Shown here piece by piece: positions 45,961 through 55,098 of a stretch of 64,000 bases of DNA. Below the pieces are notes generated by a model. It was not told the origin of the DNA. It was given only the letters and a program-made list of their open reading frames with translations, and made no database searches. Position numbers and translations under genes: made by a program. Positions within the stretch are counted from its first letter, which is position 1, and the number at the start of each line of letters is the position of its first letter. This DNA is from Neptuniibacter sp. CAU 1671 (GTDB lineage: Bacteria > Pseudomonadota > Gammaproteobacteria > Pseudomonadales > Balneatricaceae), in contig NZ_JARHUE010000005.1 in assembly GCF_029222905.1 (NCBI RefSeq), forward strand, positions 62,001 to 126,000, written 5' to 3'.

Positions 45961-47133
45961 ATGCCAGATGTAATTCCTGAAAACTCTGTGGGTCTGGTTC
46001 AACCTCAGACCCTTCACTTCGATCAACCCCTGCAACTCAGTTGTGGCCGCACTCTGGATCAATATGATCTGGTGGTGGAAACCTACGGCACACTGAATGA
46101 AGATGCCTCCAACGCCATCCTGATCTGCCATGCGCTGTCCGGCAACCACCATGTCGCCGGTTATCACAGCATGGAAGACAGCAAACCGGGCTGGTGGGAC
46201 AGTGCCATTGGTCCCGGCAAGGTGATCGACACCAAGCGTTTTTTTGTTATCGGCGTCAATAATCTGGGTGGCTGTCACGGCTCAACCGGTCCCAACCAGA
46301 TCAACCCCGAAACCGGCAAACCCTTCGGCCCGGATTTTCCGATTGTCACCGTCGATGACTGGGTCGAAAGTCAGGCACGTCTGGCGGATTATTTTGGTAT
46401 CCAGCAGTTTGCCGCCATCATCGGTGGCAGCTTGGGCGGCATGCAGGCGCTGCAGTGGTCAATCAACTATCCCGACCGTCTCAGACACTGCATGGTGATT
46501 GCCGCGGCGCCACGACTGTCAGCGCAGAATATTGCGTTTAATGAGGTCGCCCGCCAGGCGATTACGCAGGACCCTCAGTTCTTCGACGGTCACTATTACG
46601 AACAGGATACCGTGCCGCGGGTTGGCCTGATGCTGGCGCGTATGCTGGGGCACATTACCTATCTGTCTGATGACGGCATGCGCAACAAGTTTGGCCGTGA
46701 GTTACGCTCAGGCAAGATCAATTTCGATTTCACCCCTCAGTTTGAGGTGGAGTCATACCTGCGTTATCAGGGCGAGCGGTTTTCCACCGCGTTTGACGCC
46801 AATACCTATCTCCTGATGACCAAAGCGCTGGATTACTTTGATCCCGCAGCGCTCTACAACCATGACCTGGCGGCCGCCCTGAAAAAAGCCAAGGCCAATT
46901 TTATGGTGATCTCCTTCACCTCAGACTGGCGCTTTGCACCGGAACGCTCCCGGGAGATCGTTGATGCGCTGGTAGCAGCGGATAAATCGGTCAGTTATGC
47001 CGAGATCGACGCACATCAGGGACACGATGCCTTCCTGATACCGATCCCACGCTATCTGGATGTATTTGGGGCCTACATGGAACGGGTAATTGCTGACACA
47101 CCCTCCCTCAACACCCAAACGGAGGAGGTGTAA
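45961..47133 (+). CDS. metX: Homoserine O-acyltransferase MetX
   Basis: An alpha/beta-hydrolase that activates homoserine for methionine synthesis. 390 residues. The nucleophile elbow is [20 protein letters not shown] (Ser about residue 157). [55 protein letters not shown] and the catalytic His in [14 protein letters not shown] complete the family pattern. Whether acetyl-CoA or succinyl-CoA is used cannot be read here with certainty; in gammaproteobacteria with metW beside it, succinyl transfer is common. metW follows after two bases. Confidence 0.95.
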   Translation: MPDVIPENSVGLVQPQTLHFDQPLQLSCGRTLDQYDLVVETYGTLNEDASNAILICHALSGNHHVAGYHSMEDSKPGWWDSAIGPGKVIDTKRFFVIGVNNLGGCHGSTGPNQINPETGKPFGPDFPIVTVDDWVESQARLADYFGIQQFAAIIGGSLGGMQALQWSINYPDRLRHCMVIAAAPRLSAQNIAFNEVARQAITQDPQFFDGHYYEQDTVPRVGLMLARMLGHITYLSDDGMRNKFGRELRSGKINFDFTPQFEVESYLRYQGERFSTAFDANTYLLMTKALDYFDPAALYNHDLAAALKKAKANFMVISFTSDWRFAPERSREIVDALVAADKSVSYAEIDAHQGHDAFLIPIPRYLDVFGAYMERVIADTPSLNTQTEEV

Positions 47134-47135
47134 CC

Positions 47136-47726
47136 ATGCGCGCTGATCTTGACCTGATTAAAGACTGGATCAAACCCCAAAGCCGGGTGCTTGACCTCTG
47201 CTGTGGCGAAGGCGAACTGATGCATTACCTGCAAACCAACAAGCAGGTAAAAGGTTATGGCTTGGAAATCGGCCATGACAACATTACCGAATGCATCCGC
47301 AAGGGCGTCAACGTCATCGAAAAAGATATTGAAGAAGGCCTGGCCTCGATTCAGGACAACACCTTCGACAGTGTCATCATGACCCAGGCGATCCAGATCA
47401 TGATGCGTCCGGATGAAATCCTGGATGAGATGCTGCGCATCGGCCGCGAATGCATTGTCACTTTCCCAAATTTTGGGCATTGGCGCGCCCGCGGCTATCT
47501 GGCGTTTCGCGGCAAAATGCCGGTGTCCAAGTTCCTGCCCTATACTTGGTATAACACCCCAAACACCCACTTCTGTACCTTCAAGGATTTTGAAAGACTG
47601 TGTGTGGAACGAAACATCTTTATCATGGATCGAACAGTGGTGGACCATGAACATCAGCACCGGTGGTGGATTCACCTGTGGCCGAATATGCTGGGTGAAA
47701 TCGCCATCTACCGGATAACCAAATAA
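47136..47726 (+). CDS. metW: Methionine biosynthesis protein MetW
   Basis: A 196-residue class I methyltransferase-fold protein. SAM-type motif I is SRVLDLCCGEGELMHYLQ (about residue 18), followed by YGLEIGHDNITECIRKGVNVIEKDIEEGL, FDSVIMTQAIQIMMRPDEIL and VTFPNFGHWRARGYL. MetW pairs with MetX in many proteobacteria and enhances its activity. Start ATG 47136 sits just behind the metX stop with GGAGGAGG in the overlap region as its ribosome site, clear evidence of coupling. Confidence 0.95.
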   Translation: MRADLDLIKDWIKPQSRVLDLCCGEGELMHYLQTNKQVKGYGLEIGHDNITECIRKGVNVIEKDIEEGLASIQDNTFDSVIMTQAIQIMMRPDEILDEMLRIGRECIVTFPNFGHWRARGYLAFRGKMPVSKFLPYTWYNTPNTHFCTFKDFERLCVERNIFIMDRTVVDHEHQHRWWIHLWPNMLGEIAIYRITK

Positions 47727-47740
47727 CGGAGAGGCAGGTC

Positions 47741-48202
47741 ATGAAAATGCTAACAACAATGGCACGTCGCGGGTTACAGGGCACGCTGCTGATACTGGCA
47801 ACCCTGCTCAGTCAGCCCCTGTTAGCTGAGCAGTTTGTTGCCGTTGGCGACTATGAAATTCATTACAACGCTTTCAACAGCACCTTTGTTGAGCCGGATG
47901 TGGCAAAAAACGCCGGTATCCAGCGCAGTAAGGTGCGGGCACTGGTGAACGTATCGGTACTGAAAAAAGAGGGCGACAAGAAAACCCCGGTTACCGCAAT
48001 GGTCAGCGGCAAAGCCACCAACCTGATCTCACAGACTCAGGATATCGGCTTCAGCAAGCTGGATGAGGGTGAAGCGATCTATTATCTGGGGCAGTTCGGT
48101 TTTTCTGACGACATGGTGATGCGTATCGCCCTGGATGTTCAGCCGGATGCCAACGCAGCCCCGTACCATATAGAATTTGAGCAGCGTTTTTTTGCTGAAT
48201 AA
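47741..48202 (+). CDS. DUF4426 periplasmic protein
   Basis: A 153-residue exported protein. The N-terminus has a basic start and hydrophobic core (TLLILATLLSQPLLAEQ), predicted to be cleaved after LLA at about residue 29. The mature part begins FVAVGDYEIHYNAFNSTFVEPDVAK and ends EFEQRFF, the DUF4426 pattern, probably a single beta-sandwich domain. Function unknown. It follows metW by 14 bases and is probably co-transcribed; the metX-metW-DUF4426-rdgB-hemW order is conserved in relatives. Confidence 0.85.
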   Translation: MKMLTTMARRGLQGTLLILATLLSQPLLAEQFVAVGDYEIHYNAFNSTFVEPDVAKNAGIQRSKVRALVNVSVLKKEGDKKTPVTAMVSGKATNLISQTQDIGFSKLDEGEAIYYLGQFGFSDDMVMRIALDVQPDANAAPYHIEFEQRFFAE

Positions 48203-48208
48203 CCATTC

Positions 48209-48235
48209 CGCCCGGGCAACCCAGACACCCGGGCG
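48209..48235. other. GC-rich hairpin between the DUF4426 gene and rdgB
   Basis: An 8-bp stem CGCCCGGG/CCCGGGCG with an 11-base loop lies just after the DUF4426 stop. It lacks a U-tract, so it may slow polymerase or protect a 3' end rather than end transcription. Confidence 0.5.
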
Positions 48236-48253
48236 AATTACACAGATACCCCA

Positions 48254-48856
48254 ATGATCGATAAAATTGTGCTTGCCAGCGGCAACCGCGGCAAACTGCG
48301 TGAATTCAGCCAGATTCTGGAATCACTCGAGGTCACCGTCATTCCCCAATCCGAATTTCAGCTGGAAGATGCCGACGAAACCGGTTTGAGTTTTGTCGAG
48401 AACGCCATCATCAAAGCGCGCCATGCCGCTGCGGCTACCGGACTGCCCGCGCTGGCAGATGACTCCGGACTGGAAGTGGATGCTTTGCAGGGCGCTCCCG
48501 GCATTTACTCCGCCCGCTATTCCGGTGCCGATGCCACCGATGCAAAAAACAATGCCAAGCTACTGACAGAGCTGGCGGGCCTGCCTGAAGCACAAAGAAC
48601 CGCACGTTTTCGTTGCGTACTGGTGTTTATGCGCCACGCCAACGACCCGATGCCGCTGATCTGTCAGGGCACCTGGGAGGGGCACATTCTAACAGCAGCA
48701 CAGGGCGATAACGGCTTCGGTTACGATCCCCTGTTCTGGATTGATGCGCTGGGTAAAACCTCCGCTGAACTGCCTTCGGATGAGAAAAACCGTCTCAGTC
48801 ACCGGGGACAGGCGGTGGATGCCTTTAAACAGGCTATAGCCCAGTACCTGAAATAA
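48254..48856 (+). CDS. rdgB: Non-canonical purine NTP pyrophosphatase (RdgB/HAM1)
   Basis: Hydrolyses dITP, ITP and XTP to keep damaged purines out of nucleic acids. 200 residues. The N-terminal IVLASGNRGKLREFSQIL, the catalytic TGLSFVENAIIKARHAA (about residue 37), ALADDSGLEVDALQGAPGIYSARYSG (about 65), GFGYDPLFWI (about 154) and SHRGQAVDAF (about 180) are typical. No clear ribosome site precedes ATG 48254. hemW follows after five bases. Confidence 0.96.
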   Translation: MIDKIVLASGNRGKLREFSQILESLEVTVIPQSEFQLEDADETGLSFVENAIIKARHAAAATGLPALADDSGLEVDALQGAPGIYSARYSGADATDAKNNAKLLTELAGLPEAQRTARFRCVLVFMRHANDPMPLICQGTWEGHILTAAQGDNGFGYDPLFWIDALGKTSAELPSDEKNRLSHRGQAVDAFKQAIAQYLK

Positions 48857-48861
48857 CCCCA

Positions 48862-50001
48862 ATGACGCTGCAACTGCCACCGCTTTCGCTCTATGTGCAT
48901 ATTCCCTGGTGTGTCAGGAAGTGCCCCTATTGCGACTTCAATTCGCATGCGGTTCGCAACGAGATACCCGAACAGGCTTACATCGAATGCCTGCTTGAAG
49001 ACCTCAAACAGGAAGCGCAGTGGCTGCAGGGACGTACCATTCAGAGCATCTTTTTTGGCGGCGGCACCCCCAGCCTGTTCAGCGCTGACAGCTATAAAAA
49101 ACTGCTGGCCGATATACACCGGATCACACCGCTGGCGGTAGATGCCGAGATCACCCTTGAAGCCAACCCCGGTACCTTTGAGCAGGAAAAATTTCGCGGC
49201 TTCAGGGAGGCGGGGATTAACCGTTTGTCACTGGGCATTCAGAGTTTCAGCGATCATCAGCTTCAGGCGCTGGGGCGCATCCATAACGCTGAGGAGGCAC
49301 TGCACGCCGCCGGACTGGCCCGCGAGATTTTCCCCCGTCTGAATCTGGATCTGATGCATGGCCTACCCGATCAGAATGTTGAGGGCGCCCTTGCTGATCT
49401 TGAACAGGCACTCAGCATAAATCCTGATCACCTCTCCTGGTACCAGCTCACCATTGAGCCGAATACCGAATTTCATGCCAGACCGCCGCAGTTACCGGTA
49501 GATGAAACCCTCTGGAGTATTCAGGAAGCCGGACAGGCCCGGCTGGCAGACGCCGGGCTGCAGCAATATGAAATTTCGGCTTACAGCCAGCCCGGACAGG
49601 AAGCACGCCATAACCTCAATTACTGGCAGTTTGGCGACTATATCGGTATTGGTGCTGGCGCCCATGGCAAACTGACCCTGCCGGAAGAGGGGCGCATTAT
49701 CCGGCGCTGGAAACAGAAACAACCAAAGGCGTACATGCAAACGGAAACCCGATTGGGCGGCGAAAGCGATATTGCAACGGAAGACCGTGCCTTTGAATTT
49801 ATGCTGAATGTGCTGAGACTGACGGAAGGCGTGGATGCAACACTGCTGACCGCGCGTACAGGACTGGAACCGGAACAGATTGCAGAACAACTGGAGACCG
49901 CTCGCAAACGCGGACTGTTACTCAACAATCCTGAACGTCTGGCCCCTTCACAACAGGGCAGGCTGTTTCTGAATGATCTGCTGGGGCTATTTCTGAACTG
50001 A
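48862..50001 (+). CDS. hemW: Radical SAM haem chaperone HemW
   Basis: A HemN-like protein that binds haem and aids its delivery rather than acting as coproporphyrinogen oxidase. 379 residues. The [4Fe-4S] motif is PWCVRKCPYCDFNSHA (CX3CX2C, about residues 16-24). GGGTPSLFSADSYKKLL, EITLEANPGTFEQEKFRGF and GINRLSLGIQSFSDHQLQALGR follow. The short N-terminus without the HemN extension supports HemW. It starts five bases after rdgB, the conserved pairing. Confidence 0.94.
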   Translation: MTLQLPPLSLYVHIPWCVRKCPYCDFNSHAVRNEIPEQAYIECLLEDLKQEAQWLQGRTIQSIFFGGGTPSLFSADSYKKLLADIHRITPLAVDAEITLEANPGTFEQEKFRGFREAGINRLSLGIQSFSDHQLQALGRIHNAEEALHAAGLAREIFPRLNLDLMHGLPDQNVEGALADLEQALSINPDHLSWYQLTIEPNTEFHARPPQLPVDETLWSIQEAGQARLADAGLQQYEISAYSQPGQEARHNLNYWQFGDYIGIGAGAHGKLTLPEEGRIIRRWKQKQPKAYMQTETRLGGESDIATEDRAFEFMLNVLRLTEGVDATLLTARTGLEPEQIAEQLETARKRGLLLNNPERLAPSQQGRLFLNDLLGLFLN

Positions 50002-50118
50002 TTCTGATCACAACGCTGCCGCCTTCCCTTGGCGCGACAATATGCCACATTCTGCCAACCAGTCTTAACTCTTAAACTGTCACGCTATTACTCTCACTGA
50101 ATCTGGAGCATAGCGCCC

Positions 50119-52212
50119 ATGGAATCTGGCCGAATCAGACCCTGCTGGTCTCATCTGTTCTTTACCTGTCTCGGCTTACCCAACATTTCCACCGTCTATG
50201 CCGAAGAACTCATGCCGGTTATGATCGTTACCGCCAGTCGGGATGATGAGCTCAACACTGAGGTGCCCGTCAGCATCGGTGTCGTGAGCCAGCAACAGCT
50301 GTCGATGGATCAGGGTGCCCATATTCAGGACAGCACCCGTCAGATGGCCGGAGTCACCATCAATCAGATAAGTGGCAGCTCTTCACACAACACCGGCATC
50401 CGCATGCCACTTAACTACGACGGTTATTATCTGTTTCTGCAGGACAATGTGCCGCTGCAATCCGCTGCTTTTTTTAATCATAACGGGCTGCGCTGGAGCA
50501 GTTTCAACACCAGCGCGTCACAGATTGAAGTGCTTAAGGGTGCGGGCAGCACCCTCTATGGCTCAGGGGCTGTTGCGGCGACCGTTAACATCATAAGTGA
50601 GGAGCCAGGTTTCAGACCTGAGGGCAAACTTTACCTGCAGGCAGGTGAAAACGATGCAGTCCAGACCCGGCTTAGCTACACCGATGCCATCAGCGACGAT
50701 CAGAGCCTGCTGATTGCAACCTCCTACCTGCAGGACAATGGCTGGCGTGATCATACGGCGCGGGATCGCAAGGAGTTGTTGCTGAAACATCTGTGGCTGC
50801 TGGATGACCGAAACGAAATCAAAACCCAGTTCCAAACTTCACGCTCAAATGATGAGATGGCTACGTCCCTGAGCGCAGACGATTATCGTACTGATCCAAC
50901 CTTGTCCGGACTGGGTGATCAGGTGCTGGCGATTGATCCGATCCGTGAAAGTGACTTTGCCCGCCTCAGTGTGGAGTGGACCCATTTTTACAGTGACCGT
51001 CTGGAGCTGAGCCTGATCCCTTACTGGCGGTACAACACCAATGATTATGTTGCCACCTGGAACAGCTACACGCCTCAGGCAGAGAGCACGGTACACAGCC
51101 TGGGCCTGCTGGCCAAGGCGACCTACAGTCATGACAACGGTAGCGAAACCCTGTTCGGCATCGATCTGGAACGGTCCGATGCTGATTTCAGCAGCCTGCA
51201 ACCCTTTACGGTTACCATCAGCGGCTGGAGCGGTAGCACCACCTACCCGGAAGGGTTCAGTTATCAGGATCAGTCGGTGCGTTACAGCAACCTGTCGCCC
51301 TATATGCAGCACAACTACCGGTACAGTGACCAACTGATGCTTCAGGCAGGTATCCGTTATGACCACAACCGCTACCGCCTGGATAACCATCTGGTAGAAA
51401 CCGATGATGACGGATTCGGCAACCGGCAGTTGGCAGATCGCACAGACAGCTTCAACAGCCTGAACCCAAAACTGGGCTTCACCTATCAACTGGATCAGCA
51501 GCAGGGGATTTACGGTCGGCTGGCACAGGCCAACCGCCTGCCAACCGCATCTACTCTGTATAACCTGAAAAGCGGTGACAGTGGCTCACTGGTCGGCGGG
51601 GTAGAAGAGGAAACTTCTACCACTCTGGAGCTGGGCTACCGTCTGCAGCACAGCCGCGGTTACCTGACCCTGGCCGTCTATCGAATCGATATTGATGACG
51701 CGATTGTACTGGCACGCGACGGCAATGATGACACCTACCGCACCAATGCTGGCAGGGTGCAGCATACCGGTATAGAAATCGAAACACGCTACAAACTAAG
51801 TCCGGACTGGTCGGCCCAACTGGCCTTCAGTCACTCTCGCCACGCTTTCGATGATTACATCAATAACACAGTCGATTATTCCGGTAATGAGCTGATGCTT
51901 GGGCCAAACAACAAAGGATCGGCCAGCCTGCTCTGGCACCCGACCGACAACCCGAAACTCAATCTTGAACTGCAACTCGACTACTTCGGCAACTACTGGA
52001 TGGATGATGCCAACAGTCGCCGCGCAGATGGTTATACCGTCGCGCACCTGAAAACACGCTATCAGCTGACACCCGACCTGCAACTGCTGACCCGCATCGA
52101 AAACCTGTTTGATCGTGACTACGCCTATCAATCGGAGCTGAGTTGGGGCCGCGAAATGTTTTACCCCGGCGCCCCGCTAACCGTCAGCGCAGCACTCGAA
52201 TACCGTTGGTAA
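50119..52212 (+). CDS. TonB-dependent outer-membrane receptor
   Basis: A 697-residue receptor. A signal peptide (about 1-31, ending VYA) is followed by a TonB box (MPVMIVTASR), a plug domain (about 45-165; IEVLKGAGSTLYGSGAVAATVNIIS near its end) and a 22-strand-type barrel ending in the aromatic terminus AALEYRW. The barrel contains the conserved NPKLGFTYQLDQQQGIYGRLAQANRLPTAS and YRTNAGRVQHTGIEIET. The ligand is unknown; the PepSY and TonB genes that follow suggest a metal chelate. No clear Fur-box dyad is visible in the 117-base upstream gap. Confidence 0.92.
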   Translation: MESGRIRPCWSHLFFTCLGLPNISTVYAEELMPVMIVTASRDDELNTEVPVSIGVVSQQQLSMDQGAHIQDSTRQMAGVTINQISGSSSHNTGIRMPLNYDGYYLFLQDNVPLQSAAFFNHNGLRWSSFNTSASQIEVLKGAGSTLYGSGAVAATVNIISEEPGFRPEGKLYLQAGENDAVQTRLSYTDAISDDQSLLIATSYLQDNGWRDHTARDRKELLLKHLWLLDDRNEIKTQFQTSRSNDEMATSLSADDYRTDPTLSGLGDQVLAIDPIRESDFARLSVEWTHFYSDRLELSLIPYWRYNTNDYVATWNSYTPQAESTVHSLGLLAKATYSHDNGSETLFGIDLERSDADFSSLQPFTVTISGWSGSTTYPEGFSYQDQSVRYSNLSPYMQHNYRYSDQLMLQAGIRYDHNRYRLDNHLVETDDDGFGNRQLADRTDSFNSLNPKLGFTYQLDQQQGIYGRLAQANRLPTASTLYNLKSGDSGSLVGGVEEETSTTLELGYRLQHSRGYLTLAVYRIDIDDAIVLARDGNDDTYRTNAGRVQHTGIEIETRYKLSPDWSAQLAFSHSRHAFDDYINNTVDYSGNELMLGPNNKGSASLLWHPTDNPKLNLELQLDYFGNYWMDDANSRRADGYTVAHLKTRYQLTPDLQLLTRIENLFDRDYAYQSELSWGREMFYPGAPLTVSAALEYRW

Positions 52213-52231
52213 CGCCACAGGAGTACTAGAT

Positions 52232-53617
52232 ATGAAACGGACGCTTTATCACTGGCACCGTCGAATCGCGATGGTGGTGTTATTGCCACTGTTGCTCTGG
52301 GCGATGAGTGGCCTGCTGCATCCACTGATGCGCCTGACTCAGCCTGAGATCGCTCAGCACCACTACCCGCTTCCGGTCTGGCCAGCCAACCTGGCTGGTC
52401 CATGGAAAAGCGAGTTACAGACAATCGCGGGGGTCAGGGCAGTCAACGTAGGTGGTAGCTGGTGGCAGCAACAGTGGCAGGACCGTCATACCCCGGCGTC
52501 TTTCGTGGATCTAAAAACGGGCGTACCCCGCCCTGACGTTGCTAAGCAATATGCAACTCAACTGGCCCGGCATTTCAGCGGCGATACAACCTCGGCTATT
52601 CGTCAGATACGCTTTATTGATCGGTTTAATGATGACTATGCGCCGATTAACCGTCTGCTACCGGTCTGGGAGGTAAGCTTTTACCGCGCTGATGCGCTTA
52701 AGGTATATGTGGATATCCGACAGGATCGGCTGGCCACGGTCAGTGACAATACCCGCCGTACACTGCAAACACTGTTTCAAACCCTGCACCTGTGGTCATT
52801 CTGGGATGCTAACGCGCATCTGAGAAATGCCGTATTTATGGCCATGACAACGGGTCTGTTATTCATCGGCGCCAGTGGTCTTTACCTGTTTACCGTTTTG
52901 CCACTACGTAATAGCACGCTCAATAACAGCCGCAAACTGCATATATGGGGTGGTACGCTGCTCTCGCTAATCCTGTTGATGTTTGCCAACAGTGGACTGA
53001 TGCGCACCCTTGAAAAACAGCTACCCGAGATGAGAGGGGTAATGCTCAACAGCCAGCCTAATCTGGGAGAGGTAACAGTCAATTTCGCACAGTTGCAACA
53101 GCACCTGCCCGACATGACCAATGCCATACTCCACCACCTGGATCGACAACCGGTCTGGCAGGTAAGTCGCTCAGGCAAACCGGATGAATGGATTTCCGCT
53201 GTAACCGGACAACGGATTCCGGGTGGAGAGACCGCGTTTGCCCATGCCTTAGCTGCGGCGGCTATTGGCGTTTTGCCAAACACCTCAGACATACAACGGA
53301 TTGAAAACTTCAGAACATCGGATGATTACAGCTTTATCGACAAACGCCTGCCAGTCATTGCCCTTCATTATCCGGAACACTCGCTTTATCTGGACACTCG
53401 TGACGAGGTGCTTTCAAAACAGACGGATACAGCATCAAGACTATTCAATTGGGTATTTCGTTACCTGCATAAATGGCGCTTCGCTGATGGGCTGGGACTC
53501 AACACCCGTGATGGTTTAATGGCACTCACCCTGTTACTGCTGAGCATGATTGCAATGCTGGGCGGCAGTTTATGGCTTAAACGCCAACGGGCCCGAACGC
53601 GGTCAACATCCGAATAG
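52232..53617 (+). CDS. PepSY-associated transmembrane protein
   Basis: A 461-residue inner-membrane protein with the PepSY_TM layout: an N-terminal helix with histidines (YHWHRRIAMVVLLPLLLW, about 5-25), a periplasmic domain, two central helices (about 195-225 and 245-265; LHLWSFWDANAH just before them), a second periplasmic domain, and a final helix (about 430-452). Histidines near helix ends are consistent with haem ligation, as in ferric-siderophore reductases of this family. ATG 52232 has GGAG upstream. Between receptor and tonB, it probably reduces the imported metal chelate; that role is inferred. Confidence 0.82.
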   Translation: MKRTLYHWHRRIAMVVLLPLLLWAMSGLLHPLMRLTQPEIAQHHYPLPVWPANLAGPWKSELQTIAGVRAVNVGGSWWQQQWQDRHTPASFVDLKTGVPRPDVAKQYATQLARHFSGDTTSAIRQIRFIDRFNDDYAPINRLLPVWEVSFYRADALKVYVDIRQDRLATVSDNTRRTLQTLFQTLHLWSFWDANAHLRNAVFMAMTTGLLFIGASGLYLFTVLPLRNSTLNNSRKLHIWGGTLLSLILLMFANSGLMRTLEKQLPEMRGVMLNSQPNLGEVTVNFAQLQQHLPDMTNAILHHLDRQPVWQVSRSGKPDEWISAVTGQRIPGGETAFAHALAAAAIGVLPNTSDIQRIENFRTSDDYSFIDKRLPVIALHYPEHSLYLDTRDEVLSKQTDTASRLFNWVFRYLHKWRFADGLGLNTRDGLMALTLLLLSMIAMLGGSLWLKRQRARTRSTSE

Positions 53618-53622
53618 AGCTT

Positions 53623-54369
53623 ATGACAATTTGCAGCCTGCAGTCTAACGGGGCCATTGCACTGTCAGTATCAGTCGCCCTGCACCTTTTGATCCTGCTT
53701 ACTCTGCAGCCACAAACAAGGGCTGAGGCAACAACGCAAATATCCGCTCAGCCAACCATCGCCGTTGCGTTGCAAACCTCAACGCCCGTGCAAACAGCGC
53801 CTAATCAGGAACAGACTGCTATAAAACCGGAACCCTCAGAACCATTAGTTAAACCCCAACAGACTCAGGCCAAGGTGTCAGCTAATTCGCATACTCAGCC
53901 GCTACCTGTCAAAAAAATTGATCGGCCAACAACTGCTCAAAAACCCACAACACCCGCCCCACAAACGACAGCGCTCCTAACCCCGACCACCCCAACACTG
54001 CGGACGGTTTCAGCCTCTGCAGCCATCAACCTACAGCAACCGGCCAGTCCACTAAGCGCAGAGCAGACTCACGAGCAGCTAAAAACAGCTTATCTCGCGC
54101 TACTCGCATCGGCTATTCAGCAGCAGCAACGTTATCCAAAAAAGTCTAGACAGCGGGCGGAAGAGGGCAGTGTGATGTTAAACCTGAGCATCAATCAGCA
54201 AGGAGAATTACTCGCGATAGAGATTATAGAGAGCAGCCGATTCAGCCGTCTGGACCGGGAAGCGACCAGAATGGTCCGGGGCGCGTCACCTTTTCCACCC
54301 GTGCCACCTGAACTTGGGACCACCATGTTGGAACTGCACCTGCCAATCAGGTTTGCGCTGACAGATTGA
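53623..54369 (+). CDS. TonB-family protein of the receptor/PepSY module
   Basis: A 248-residue TonB-like protein. One N-terminal membrane helix (about 10-28, AIALSVSVALHLLILLTL) contains the histidine expected for ExbB/ExbD coupling (ALHLLIL). A Pro/Thr/Gln-rich linker (about 30-150) leads to the C-terminal TonB domain (about 165-246; AIQQQQRYPKKSRQRAEEGSV, then FPPVPPELG). It starts five bases after the PepSY gene and is probably dedicated to the receptor of the same operon. exbB and exbD are not adjacent, so it must share them. Confidence 0.88.
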   Translation: MTICSLQSNGAIALSVSVALHLLILLTLQPQTRAEATTQISAQPTIAVALQTSTPVQTAPNQEQTAIKPEPSEPLVKPQQTQAKVSANSHTQPLPVKKIDRPTTAQKPTTPAPQTTALLTPTTPTLRTVSASAAINLQQPASPLSAEQTHEQLKTAYLALLASAIQQQQRYPKKSRQRAEEGSVMLNLSINQQGELLAIEIIESSRFSRLDREATRMVRGASPFPPVPPELGTTMLELHLPIRFALTD

Positions 54370-54375
54370 AATCGA

Positions 54376-55098
54376 TTACAACCGCAAACGCTGACCCGAA
54401 CGCAACGCCAGCTCAGCCACAGTGGAGGGAATCTCGCTAAGACAGCCAACCTGTGCATCCGCCTGCGCCGTATCTGCAGGCAGCGCCTTCAGATTAACCC
54501 AGATGGTCCAGAGTCCGGCCTGCCGGGCACCCTCAATATCATGTTGTGGGTGATCGCCCACATGGATCACCTGTTCCGGGCGTAAGCGGGTATGACTGAG
54601 CATGGTTTCAAACATCAGCGGGTGCGGTTTCATCTCGCCCACCTCATCCGCTTTGAACTGAAAGTCCATCAAGTCAGCTAGACCCACCCGCTGGATGTCC
54701 GCGTTGCCATTACTCAGTGCCCCCAGCTGGTAACCCTGCTGTTTAAGCTGACAAAGCATATCGCGGGCATGAGCAAAAAAGGTCACCTGCTGCCGGGCCT
54801 CCAGAAATACCTCGAATGCCTGCTCTGCAAGTCGCTCCAATTCGGCACCGCCATAACCCACCTGTGCCAGACCATGGCGCAGCTGTGCCCGTCTGATAAG
54901 GCTGACACTGTGGGCAATGCTCGGTTGCTGATGCAACACGGCCGTGCGCAGGCTGACAAGATCAGACAACTGATACAGCTCGGTAAAGGCTGGGGCATAC
55001 TGGGCCAGCCAGTCAAACAACGTCTGGTTAGCCTGCCGGATTACAGGATCCACTGCCCACAGCGTGTCATCGAGATCAAAGGTAATACAACGAATCAT
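54376..55098 (-). CDS. HAD-superfamily hydrolase (YigB-like)
   Basis: A 240-residue haloacid-dehalogenase-type phosphatase. Motif I is ITFDLDDTLW (DxD near residues 8-10), motif II LGALSNGNAD (about residue 128), motif III lysine in FKADEVGEMKPHPLMFE, and motif IV HVGDHPQHDIEGARQAGL (about 178). The small helical cap fits subfamily I. E. coli YigB in the same neighbourhood (after xerC) dephosphorylates FMN and other phosphometabolites, so riboflavin-related activity is plausible. Overlaps the xerC stop by 4 bases (ATGA). Confidence 0.88.
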   Translation of the reverse strand: MIRCITFDLDDTLWAVDPVIRQANQTLFDWLAQYAPAFTELYQLSDLVSLRTAVLHQQPSIAHSVSLIRRAQLRHGLAQVGYGGAELERLAEQAFEVFLEARQQVTFFAHARDMLCQLKQQGYQLGALSNGNADIQRVGLADLMDFQFKADEVGEMKPHPLMFETMLSHTRLRPEQVIHVGDHPQHDIEGARQAGLWTIWVNLKALPADTAQADAQVGCLSEIPSTVAELALRSGQRLRL

